From an uncultured bacterium (lineage in GTDB: Bacteria; Actinomycetota; Coriobacteriia; Coriobacteriales; Coriobacteriaceae): a stretch of DNA of 16,730 nucleotides. The notes under the pieces were generated by a model. The model searched no databases, was not told the DNA's origin, and saw only the letters and a list, made by a program, of their open reading frames with translations. The position numbers were made by a program, and so were the translations under genes. The DNA is taken from positions 1 through 16,730 of the forward strand of contig CAJMSL010000032.1 in NCBI GenBank assembly GCA_905216045.1, in the 5' to 3' direction. Of this stretch, positions 6,586 through 12,817 are shown piece by piece; the first letter of the stretch is position 1, and every line of letters begins with the position of its first letter.

Positions 6586-7509
6586 TTACAGCTTGGCGTC
6601 GATGTCGACGCTCTGATACGTAGGGGTCTGCTGGACGTAGAGCTTGATGCCCATGTCGAGCAGCTGGTTGACGTCTGCCTTCTGGGTGGCGTCGAGGAAG
6701 ACGGAGCTGTCCTTGCCGCCGACCTGATCGGCACCGTCGTGGTTGGCGGTGGCGCCCAGGTTGATGGCGTCGAGCTTGTAGCCCTGGCAGAACTGCAGCA
6801 TCTCGGCAGTGTTGCCAAAGACGAACATGACGCGCTCGCCGAGGGTGTTGAGCTTGTCCATCTTGGCGAGGGCACGCTCGACGGTGAAGACGTTCAGGCG
6901 AACGCCCTGGGGCTTGGCCAGCTTAAGAGCGCCCTTCTTGATGTCATCGTTGGCGGCAGCGTTGTCGACGACGATGATGCGCTCGGCCTGAACCTTGGTG
7001 GTCCAGGTAAAGACGACCTGGCCGTGCAGCAGACGGTAGTCAAGACGTGCGAGGACGATCTTGGCGGGGCCGGAGCTGTGACGGGACGCCTTGGCCTTCT
7101 TGGCGGGAGCCGCGGCGACCTCGACCGGCGCGTTGGGGTTGGTCAGACCGGTGCGGGCCTCGTTGATGAGGGCTGCGAGCTCGGCGCCCTTGACGGGGAC
7201 GGGGCTCATAGCGAGCGTGAGCGCCAGCGGAATGTTGAAACCGCTGACAACCGTGAACTTCGTGCCGTTCTTGGAAAGCTCGACCATGTTGTTGTTGACC
7301 GAGCTGCCGAGCATATCGGTCAGCACATAGACGGTGTCGTCCGCGTTGAACGTGGCGATCATGGCGTCCACCTTATTGGTGATGGGCTCCTTGTCGTCAC
7401 GAGCAAGCGACACGACGTGGACGTTCGACACGTCGCCGAGAACCATCTCGAGCGTGTCTTTGGCGCCTGCGGCCAGGCCGCCATGAGATGCGAGAATGAT
7501 CTGATTCAT
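6586..7509 (-). CDS. PTS mannose-family EIIAB fusion protein
   Basis: This 307-residue cytoplasmic phosphotransfer protein takes phosphate from HPr. An EIIA domain (about 1-123) has the phosphorylatable H9 in ILASHGG. An Ala/Lys/Pro-rich linker covers about 124-147. An EIIB domain (148-307) has H162 in ARLDYRLLHGQV, which phosphorylates the incoming sugar. Fusion of A and B occurs in ManX-type systems; the Salmonella gfr system has separate A and B genes. The ATG at 7509 has a strong GGAGGAGG site. It is the first gene of the operon, behind a promoter containing the TATAACGTCT motif. Sugar specificity cannot be read here; the linked deglycase suggests a glycated amino acid. Confidence 0.95.
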   Translation of the reverse strand: MNQIILASHGGLAAGAKDTLEMVLGDVSNVHVVSLARDDKEPITNKVDAMIATFNADDTVYVLTDMLGSSVNNNMVELSKNGTKFTVVSGFNIPLALTLAMSPVPVKGAELAALINEARTGLTNPNAPVEVAAAPAKKAKASRHSSGPAKIVLARLDYRLLHGQVVFTWTTKVQAERIIVVDNAAANDDIKKGALKLAKPQGVRLNVFTVERALAKMDKLNTLGERVMFVFGNTAEMLQFCQGYKLDAINLGATANHDGADQVGGKDSSVFLDATQKADVNQLLDMGIKLYVQQTPTYQSVDIDAKL

Positions 7510-7533
7510 CTTGCCTCCTCCTTTTCGTTATGG

Positions 7534-7547
7534 TCATTATAACGTCT
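7534..7547 (-). promoter_or_regulatory. PTS operon promoter -10 and overlapping candidate operator
   Basis: The minus strand has a perfect TATAAT -10 at 7540-7535, which puts the transcription start about 20 bp before the EIIAB ATG. The decamer TATAACGTCT (plus strand, 7538-7547) overlaps this -10, so a repressor bound there would block RNA polymerase. ACGTATA, just upstream, is a related half-site. No good -35 is visible. Confidence 0.5.
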
Positions 7548-7691
7548 TATACGTTGCTTATATTGCTAATTAGTATAAAGACCGTTCGCGGGTGAAAATC
7601 GACCGTTGACGGGTTTAACGTACTCGAAACGTTGGTGCAGGGCAGATCGACGCTGGCTGGATAACCCCAGATCAGACGCCTCGCCAATCCC
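7548..7691. other. intergenic gap between PTS operon and EamA gene
   Basis: This is the upstream part of the PTS promoter region and the 3' flank of the EamA gene. It includes AT-rich CTAATTAGTATAAAG (7565-7579). No gene, clear terminator or repeat is seen. Confidence 0.4.
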
Positions 7692-8774
7692 CTATCGCAC
7701 GAAGTACCAGGGGCTTTCCTGCACGGTGGGCTCCAGCGCGATGCCCGTGCGCTCGCGGAACAGATCCATGTCCTGCGATTTCTCCGTCCACCACGCGTTG
7801 GGCTTAAAGGTCATGCTCTCAACGATATGGCCGACAAAGGCACTGTTGCGCAGCTTGGAAAAATTGGTGTTCATAATCAGGATGGACGCGAGCACCAGCA
7901 CGATGCCCAGGACCTTGATCGCGCCGGCGGGCTCGGCGTAGATGCCAATACCGACCAGAACGGTCGCCACGGTTTCGAACGAAGCCACGACCGGCACCTT
8001 CGATGTCTCAAGATCCATCGAAAGGCCCTGCATATAGAAGATGTACGCAAGAGCCGTCGGAATAAAGCCAAAGCCTACGAACAGCAGAATGAGTTGCGGG
8101 GACATTGCCGCGGCTACATCGGACCACGGAGCCGAAAGCACCGCCATAAAGCATCCGCCAAAAACAAAGCCCCAAAACGTCACCGCCAGCGGATGCAGTG
8201 TCTTGGTGGCCATGCGGCTAAACACAGCCAGCAACGCGCCGCAAAGTCCGGCGATCACACCCGACGCGACGCCCCAAGCCGAGAAATGGAAACCAGACAG
8301 GTCGCCGCTCGTCACCGCGAGCACGCAACCCACAATGTTAAAGACGATGGCGACGAGCTTGTTGGGGGTCACGTCCTCGCGATAAAGCACGCGGCCAAGC
8401 GCGACGCCAAACACCGGCGAGGTGTAGAGCAGCACCGAGGCCGTGGACATGCCCACCTCGCCCATGCACTCGTAATAGCAGGTGTTGGCGACGGCTAAAC
8501 CGACGATACCGACAAGCGCGCAGGGAACAAGCTCTTTAGGACTTGCCCTGAACAGAGCCAGGGGACCCGAGGCTTTTCCCTCACGAGCACCTCCCTGGCA
8601 ACCCATAAATGCCAAGACCGGAGCCATTAAGACGGCACCCGACAACAGGCGAAAGGCCGCCATGCTCTGAGACGAAACACCCATGGCCGAGATGCCGTTT
8701 ACAAAGATTCCGATGCTGCCCCACATAAGCGCGGCGATCAGCACCAGCACATAGCCCAGATTGCTTTTCTTCAA
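7692..8774 (-). CDS. EamA/DMT family transporter
   Basis: This 360-residue drug/metabolite transporter superfamily protein has about ten hydrophobic segments forming two EamA repeats. The first begins LGYVLVLIAALMWGSIGIFV; the second starts near AWGVASGVIAGLCGALLAVF. A hydrophilic C-terminal tail of roughly 55-60 residues (from NFSKLRNSAFVGH) is unusual for the family. I prefer the TTG start at 8774, because GAGGAGG lies 5 nt before it and the protein then begins directly before the first helix. An in-frame GTG at 8810 has no ribosome binding site. The promoter carries a close match to the PTS and GntR motif, suggesting shared regulation and perhaps export or import of a pathway amine or amino acid. 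The substrate is unknown. Confidence 0.88.
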   Translation of the reverse strand: MKKSNLGYVLVLIAALMWGSIGIFVNGISAMGVSSQSMAAFRLLSGAVLMAPVLAFMGCQGGAREGKASGPLALFRASPKELVPCALVGIVGLAVANTCYYECMGEVGMSTASVLLYTSPVFGVALGRVLYREDVTPNKLVAIVFNIVGCVLAVTSGDLSGFHFSAWGVASGVIAGLCGALLAVFSRMATKTLHPLAVTFWGFVFGGCFMAVLSAPWSDVAAAMSPQLILLFVGFGFIPTALAYIFYMQGLSMDLETSKVPVVASFETVATVLVGIGIYAEPAGAIKVLGIVLVLASILIMNTNFSKLRNSAFVGHIVESMTFKPNAWWTEKSQDMDLFRERTGIALEPTVQESPWYFVR

Positions 8775-8810
8775 CGCAGCCTCCTCGGTATTGTTTCCAA
8801 TATGTTTCAC

Positions 8811-8831
8811 ACTACGTTATAGTCGTTATAT
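8811..8831 (-). promoter_or_regulatory. candidate operator before the EamA gene (TATAACGACT)
   Basis: On the minus strand, TATAACGACT (8830-8821) is followed by a second TATAACG nine bases later, giving two direct half-sites 37-57 bp before the TTG start. It matches the sites at 1585-1594 and 7538-7547 with one difference. TATAAC may itself serve as a -10. Confidence 0.4.
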
Positions 8832-8886
8832 ACATTTTTCAAGACACAAATCGGCGAGCGGAAAAATCTGTTTCCCCACATACTCA

Positions 8887-8957
8887 TTGGGGACGTACTT
8901 AAATGACTAGTCGTTGGGGATGTTCCTGAATGACTAGTCATTTAAGTACGTCCCCAA
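8887..8957. repeat. long perfect inverted repeat around GACTAGTC
   Basis: Two perfect 26-bp arms (8887-8912 and 8932-8957), beginning TTGGGGACGTAC, enclose a 19-nt centre. The centre together with the start of the right arm is a degenerate direct copy of the left arm (8914-8939: TTGGGGATGTTCC...GACTAGTC). The unit therefore looks built from three related half-units sharing the palindrome TGACTAGTCA. A lone half-unit, AACGTCCCCAA, occurs at 627-637. MITE-like or REP-like; no transposase nearby. Confidence 0.75.
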
Positions 8958-8973
8958 CGACTAAGGCGCCGCT

Positions 8974-9101
8974 GGTTGAGCATAAGTCAGCGAGCGGGTC
9001 GCATTTGAGGCAAGGTGGTGTGAAACGAAAGGGCGCTGACCTTCTGGTCGCGCCCTTGAAGTTGAACGCCAGATTGTCCAAATGCGGTCCGCGCAGCGTC
9101 G
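8974..9101 (+). repeat. structured intergenic repeat, copy 2
   Basis: The core (8989-9101) has the same 113-nt length as copy 1 and the same block order: AGCGA, outer arm (8994-9007), GGCAAGGTG, inner hairpin (9029-9057), CAGATTG, returning arm (9079-9092), GCAGCGTCG (9093-9101). The 14-bp outer stem has two G-T wobbles when read on the plus strand. The inner hairpin keeps the bulged T and the GACC-TTCT-GGTC tip of copy 1 but has a different 8-bp base. GGTTGAGCATAAGT (8974-8987) before the core is shared with copy 3. It lies just beyond the 3' end of the second deglycase gene. Confidence 0.8.
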
Positions 9102-9105
9102 AGCC

Positions 9106-9133
9106 GTTACGCGGTTTGGTAAAACCGCGTAAC
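9106..9133. terminator. post-stop hairpin after the second deglycase gene
   Basis: A perfect 12-bp stem, GTTACGCGGTTT/AAACCGCGTAAC, with loop GGTA starts 2 nt past the TAA stop of the minus-strand gene. It has no U-tract, so termination efficiency is uncertain. Confidence 0.55.
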
Positions 9134-9135
9134 TC

Positions 9136-10128
9136 TTAGTAGTCAAGCTTCCACATGTAGCGGCGCGTCATGTAGTCCTTGTGGGTGACGGCAGAGAGCG
9201 CACGCATGTACACGTTGTTGAGGATCGGGGCAAAGATCAGGTGATTGAAGTACTCGCTCACGCTGTCCTTGATGTCGTTGAGGCCGAGCTCCTTGGCGTC
9301 GAGCTGATAGACGCGCTCGCCACCGTACTGGTTGACGAAGCGGATACCGCGCTCGTCGTTGCAGCGGCTGCGGCCGACGCTGATGAGCTGGAACAGCGAG
9401 GTGCGCTTGTCCAGGATCTCGAAGGGGCCGTGGAAGAAGTCGCAGGTGTTGATGGTGCAGGAGTCGATCTGCAGCATCTCCTGCACGTTGCAGATGCTAA
9501 AGACGTAGGCGGCACCAAAGAGCGGACCCTGAGCCATCACGTTGATGCAGGGCTTGTCGGCGGTTAGCTCGGCCCACTTGGCGGCGAGCGGACGGGTGTA
9601 CTCGACGGCCTTGCGATAGATGGGGGCAACCAGGTCGAAGGCGGCCATAGCGGTCTCATACTCGGCATAGCCCTCGGTCTGCTGCGTAAGCTCCATGGCG
9701 ATCATGGTCACGACGGCGGAGTTGGTACGGCCCATGCAAGACTCGTCGACGGCCAGGCTGTCATACTGAATCTTGTAGTCGCAGCCCTCGGTGAGGCCGG
9801 ACTCGTCGACATAGATGGCGATGGTGCTGGCGCCGTGGTCCTTGGCGACCTGGGCGGCGACGATGGTCTCCTTGGTGCCGCGCATGGACACGACGACGGC
9901 CAGGGTGTTCTCGTTGACATAGGCGGGCGTGGCGTGCACGAACTCATTGCTGGTGTAGCTGGAGCTCACGACCTGCGTGGCCTCGTGCTCCATAAAGTAC
10001 TGGGCAGGATAGTTGCCGCCGTTGGATCCGCCGGCGCCAATCCACACGACGCGCGTAATGCCGCCCTTGTCTGCCTTGTCGGCCAAAACCTGGGAGACGA
10101 CGTCCTTAACCTGTTCCTGAGTAGTCAT
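9136..10128 (-). CDS. second SIS-domain sugar-phosphate deglycase (FrlB/GfrF-like)
   Basis: This 330-residue paralogue of the gene at 3726 has the same layout and the C-terminal signature RRYMWKLDY. The first SIS phosphate loop region is SMRGTKETIVAA (about 81-92). The second domain keeps the 16-residue-spaced pair E217 and H233 (FFHGPFE). The other loops differ strongly from the first copy, so the substrate probably differs. In gfr operons two deglycases handle glucoselysine and fructoselysine phosphates, and a similar division is possible here. It has no transporter of its own and is divergently paired with a GntR/UTRA regulator. The ATG at 10128 follows AAAGG at a rather long spacing. Confidence 0.83.
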   Translation of the reverse strand: MTTQEQVKDVVSQVLADKADKGGITRVVWIGAGGSNGGNYPAQYFMEHEATQVVSSSYTSNEFVHATPAYVNENTLAVVVSMRGTKETIVAAQVAKDHGASTIAIYVDESGLTEGCDYKIQYDSLAVDESCMGRTNSAVVTMIAMELTQQTEGYAEYETAMAAFDLVAPIYRKAVEYTRPLAAKWAELTADKPCINVMAQGPLFGAAYVFSICNVQEMLQIDSCTINTCDFFHGPFEILDKRTSLFQLISVGRSRCNDERGIRFVNQYGGERVYQLDAKELGLNDIKDSVSEYFNHLIFAPILNNVYMRALSAVTHKDYMTRRYMWKLDY

Positions 10129-10167
10129 CGTGCATCAGCCTTTCTTCTCGTTTGATGCTCTCGATGG

Positions 10168-10186
10168 CATACAAGTTACATACATG
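10168..10186 (+). promoter_or_regulatory. candidate GntR operator, site 1
   Basis: CATACAAGTTACATACATG lies 40-58 bp before the deglycase start. It matches 10307-10325 at 17 of 19 positions. An inverted partial copy, CTAGTTGTATG, is at 10202-10212. It is proposed to bind the divergent GntR regulator. Confidence 0.55.
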
Positions 10187-10201
10187 TTTTGGCTATGTCG
10201 A

Positions 10202-10212
10202 CTAGTTGTATG
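10202..10212 (-). promoter_or_regulatory. candidate GntR operator, inverted partial site 2
   Basis: The minus strand reads CATACAACTAG, resembling the first 11 bases of sites 1 and 3. It lies 16 bp from site 1, so the pair could support cooperative binding. Confidence 0.35.
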
Positions 10213-10277
10213 CTATATTTGTCTTAGAAATTTTGCTGATGTGGTTTTCGATTACTAGCTACCAGCTGTTTTGTTGT

Positions 10278-10290
10278 TGTATTGAATACA
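10278..10290. promoter_or_regulatory. 13-bp palindrome in the divergent promoter
   Basis: TGTATTGAATACA is a perfect palindrome around a central G and shares the TGTAT/ATACA halves of the neighbouring sites. It may be another site for the same regulator or part of the promoter. Confidence 0.35.
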
Positions 10291-10306
10291 TGCTTGATTA
10301 GACTCA

Positions 10307-10325
10307 CATACAAGTTAGATACAGG
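10307..10325 (+). promoter_or_regulatory. candidate GntR operator, site 3, overlapping the RBS
   Basis: CATACAAGTTAGATACAGG is nearly identical to site 1 and ends 8 bp before the regulator's ATG, covering its AGG ribosome binding sequence. That placement suggests autorepression by blocking the transcript start or early elongation. Confidence 0.55.
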
Positions 10326-10333
10326 TTGATCGC

Positions 10334-11056
10334 ATGAACGCTTCGTCTAAAAAGAAACTGGCCCAATACGAGCGCTTGGCGGGCATGCTGCGTGACCGCA
10401 TCGCCGCCGGCGTCTACGCGCGCGAAGACAAGCTGCCGTCCGAGATGGAACTCATGGACGAATCGGGGCTGTCGCGCAGCACCGTGCGCCATGCCCTTAA
10501 GGTGCTCGTTGATGAGGGTCTGGTTCGAACCGAGCGCGGGCGCGGCGCCTTTGTGGCCGACACGCCGGCGCTCCACGAGAACAACCTGGTGTTTTCGAGC
10601 TATACCAAACAGGTCGAAGGCCAGGGCATGAAGCCCACCACGCGCACCGTGGACTCGGGCTTTGCCAAGGCGGCCGGCAGCATAGCTAAGTTCTTTGACG
10701 CCGCCGTGGGCAGCAAGCTCGTCAAACTTGTCCGACTGCGTTATCTGGACGATGCGCCGCTGTGCCTGGAGACCACCTATCTACCACCGAGCTTTGAAGC
10801 ACTCATCGATCGCGATATCAACGGTTCGCTCTACGCCACGCTGCGCCAGGAATTCCATCGCGCGCCGGCACAGGGGCACAAGACCTTTGAGGTGTGCTAT
10901 GCCTCGCAAAACGAGGCGTTTTTGCTCAACGTTGAGCGCGGGCAGGCGCTGATCCTGATCACCGACTACGTCTACGACACCGACGGCCGACCGCTCCATG
11001 TCTCCAAGCGCATCCAGCGCACCGACCGTGCCAAATACACCGAGCCCATCGGCTAA
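10334..11056 (+). CDS. GntR-family (HutC/UTRA) regulator, divergent
   Basis: This 240-residue protein has a winged helix at about 12-75 (KLPSEMELMDESGLSRSTVR, then RGRGAFVAD) and a UTRA ligand domain at about 95-235 (LETTYLPPSFEAL, LLNVERGQALILI). It is the only intact plus-strand gene in the window and is transcribed away from the deglycase at 9136-10128. Such divergent pairing usually means local regulation, with the substrate or its phosphate as inducer. Three or four related operator-like sites lie in the 205-bp shared promoter. The ATG at 10334 has a weak AGG site 8 nt upstream. It is not a close copy of the other GntR protein in the window. Confidence 0.93.
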   Translation: MNASSKKKLAQYERLAGMLRDRIAAGVYAREDKLPSEMELMDESGLSRSTVRHALKVLVDEGLVRTERGRGAFVADTPALHENNLVFSSYTKQVEGQGMKPTTRTVDSGFAKAAGSIAKFFDAAVGSKLVKLVRLRYLDDAPLCLETTYLPPSFEALIDRDINGSLYATLRQEFHRAPAQGHKTFEVCYASQNEAFLLNVERGQALILITDYVYDTDGRPLHVSKRIQRTDRAKYTEPIG

Positions 11057-11068
11057 CCTGCCAAAATA

Positions 11069-11092
11069 AACCTGCCCCTAAATGGTAGGTTT
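11069..11092 (-). terminator. weak terminator overlapping the GNAT stop codon
   Basis: A 9-bp stem, AAACCTGCC/GGTAGGTTT (one wobble on the plus strand), contains the GNAT stop codon in its loop and is followed on the minus strand by ATTTTGG. It lies between two converging genes. Confidence 0.4.
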
Positions 11093-11668
11093 GGGGAGGT
11101 CGGGGAACCAGATTGGTTTGGGTTGGTTGGGTGTGCGCTCGGCAAGGACCAGCTCCATCCAGCACATGTCGTACCAGCGGCCGAACTTTTGGGCGCAGCG
11201 GTCGAAGGCACCCACCAGGCGATACCCCATATGGGCATGGAAATCCTGACTGTTATGCGTCAGATACTCGTCGTCCTTGTCGTGCGGCACGGCGATGAGC
11301 GCGCACATGTTGGTGATGCCCATCGCAATCAGGCATTGCTTGAGCGCGTCGTGCAGCATACGACCCAGCCCGCCGTGGCGCACATCGCGCGCCAGGTAGA
11401 TCGATGTCTCGACCGACCAGTCGTATGCCTCGCGGCTGTTGAGCGGACTCACATAGGCATAACCTACCGGACGCCCGTCCAGCTCCATCACCAGATACGG
11501 ATAGCGCTTGAGCGTACGCTCGATGCGCCCGGCGAACTCCTCAACGCTCGGCACCTCGTATTCGCAGGTAATCGCCGTCTGGCGCACATACGGCTCATAG
11601 ATGGCAAGCAACGCCGGCGCATCATCGGGCGTCGCCAGACGAATCGTCGGCTCGAACATCTCGGTCAT
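11078..11668 (-). CDS. GNAT family N-acetyltransferase
   Basis: This 196-residue protein resembles the phosphinothricin-acetyltransferase-like branch of GNAT enzymes. It begins IRLATPDDAPALLAIYEPYV and has TCEYEVPSVEEFAGRI; a central GRPVGYAYVSPL strand and the acetyl-CoA loop region RHGGLGRMLHDAL (about 98-110) follow. The late FHAHMGYRLVG string is also typical. Acceptor is unknown; methionine derivatives or other small amines are common for this branch. The ATG at 11668 is preceded by GAGAAGGG; upstream in-frame ATGs would run into the preceding terminator. It lies downstream of the threonine aldolase gene, past a terminator. Confidence 0.9.
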   Translation of the reverse strand: MTEMFEPTIRLATPDDAPALLAIYEPYVRQTAITCEYEVPSVEEFAGRIERTLKRYPYLVMELDGRPVGYAYVSPLNSREAYDWSVETSIYLARDVRHGGLGRMLHDALKQCLIAMGITNMCALIAVPHDKDDEYLTHNSQDFHAHMGYRLVGAFDRCAQKFGRWYDMCWMELVLAERTPNQPKPIWFPDLPKPTI

Positions 11669-11681
11669 ACAACCCTTCTCC

Positions 11682-11728
11682 CTCAAAAACAAAGGCCGCC
11701 TTGCGCCAAACCCAAGCGCAAGGCGGCC
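11682..11728 (-). terminator. rho-independent terminator after the aldolase gene
   Basis: A perfect 12-bp stem (11728-11717 with 11705-11694) and an 11-nt loop are followed on the minus strand by TTTGTTTTT. It ends the threonine aldolase transcript, and its T-tract joins directly to the ribosome binding site of the GNAT gene. Confidence 0.88.
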
Positions 11729-11746
11729 CCTCGTCATTACATCAGG

Positions 11747-12772
11747 CTACAGGACAGCCGCCAACGCGTCGATATCCTCCTGCGTCGTGGCCCAGCTAGT
11801 GCAAAAGCGCACCACCGTGTGGGTCTCGTCGTACTTTTCCCAGTACTCGATCGCCGCATGCTCGCGAATGCGCGCCATGTCCTCGTTGGGCAGAATCACG
11901 AACTGCTGGTTAGTCGGCGTCTCCAAGAAGAACCGGTAGCCGTGCTCGTGCAGCACGCGACGAAGCGTCTGCGCGGTTTCGATCGCCTGTCGACCAATCT
12001 CAAAATACAAGCCATCGGTAAAGAGTGCCTCAAACTGCACGCCCGTCAGGCGGCCCTTGGCCAACAGCGCGCCGTGCTGCTTAATGCGCGGAATGGGATG
12101 TGCCGGAGCGTGCATGCCGCAGAACACCACAGCCTCGCCGCAGAGCGCGCCGCACTTGGTGCCGCCGATGTAGAACACGTCGCACAGCTGCGCCAGCTCG
12201 GGCAGGGTAATGTCGCACTCATCGGCCGCCAGTGCATAGGCCAGGCGAGCGCCGTCCACAAATAGCGGAATCTCGCGCTTCTGGCACACCGCGTGAATCG
12301 CCGCGAGCTCGGCCCTAGAATACAGCGTGCCGTACTCGGTCGATAGACTCACGTACACGGCGCCCGGGAACACCATGTGCTCATGGCTCTCGTTTTCGTA
12401 GAACACCTGGAAATAGTTTTCGAGATCCTCGACGTGCATCTTGCCCTCGTAGCCGGGGATGGTGAGCACCTTGTGACCACCAAACTCGATAGCGCCCGCC
12501 TCGTGCCCGGCGACGTGGCCGGTCTCGGCGGCAACGACGCCCTCGTAGGGCGCAAGCAGCATGTCGATCACCGTCGCGTTGGCCTGCGTGCCGCCCACCA
12601 GAAAAAACACGTCGGCATCGGGGGCCTGACAGGCCTCGCGGATAAGCTGCTTGGCACGCTCGGTGTGCGCATCGGTACCGTAGCCGGGCTGCGGCTCCAT
12701 GTTGGTGTCGACGAGTGCCTGCAGCACTGCAGGATGTGCGCCGTGGGAATAGTCGTTGTTAAACGCGAGCAT
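11747..12772 (-). CDS. low-specificity L-threonine aldolase-like PLP enzyme
   Basis: This 341-residue protein is the normal length for the threonine aldolase family, which cleaves L-threonine or allo-threonine to glycine and acetaldehyde. It starts with the family opening FNNDYSHGAHPAVLQAL and has YGTDAHTERA, FLVGGTQAN (cofactor phosphate region) and ETGHVAGHEAGA. FVDGARLAYA carries D173, which contacts the pyridine nitrogen, and FYIGGTKCGA carries K206 as the Schiff-base lysine. The opening SxGAHP differs slightly from the best-known LtaE proteins, so the exact beta-hydroxy amino acid substrate is open. AGAGAGGA precedes the ATG at 12772. The PAP2 gene ends 45 nt upstream on the same strand. 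Confidence 0.9.
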   Translation of the reverse strand: MLAFNNDYSHGAHPAVLQALVDTNMEPQPGYGTDAHTERAKQLIREACQAPDADVFFLVGGTQANATVIDMLLAPYEGVVAAETGHVAGHEAGAIEFGGHKVLTIPGYEGKMHVEDLENYFQVFYENESHEHMVFPGAVYVSLSTEYGTLYSRAELAAIHAVCQKREIPLFVDGARLAYALAADECDITLPELAQLCDVFYIGGTKCGALCGEAVVFCGMHAPAHPIPRIKQHGALLAKGRLTGVQFEALFTDGLYFEIGRQAIETAQTLRRVLHEHGYRFFLETPTNQQFVILPNEDMARIREHAAIEYWEKYDETHTVVRFCTSWATTQEDIDALAAVL

Positions 12773-12817
12773 GGCAATCCTCTCTTACCGGGTATCGGCC
12801 AGATGATTCAAACGGAG

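Noticed and set aside
8974..9101. Integron attC site as an explanation of the structure-conserved, sequence-variable repeat
   Set aside because: The RYYYAAC/GTTRRRY core sites are missing at the ends and there is no integrase or cassette array; all three copies lie singly beside unrelated genes.
9427..9444. Apparent loss of a catalytic glutamate in the second deglycase (CDFFHGP versus GEYFHGP)
   Set aside because: The residue before HGP is not the catalytic one; the Glu 16 residues before the histidine (E217, paired with H233) is conserved in both copies.
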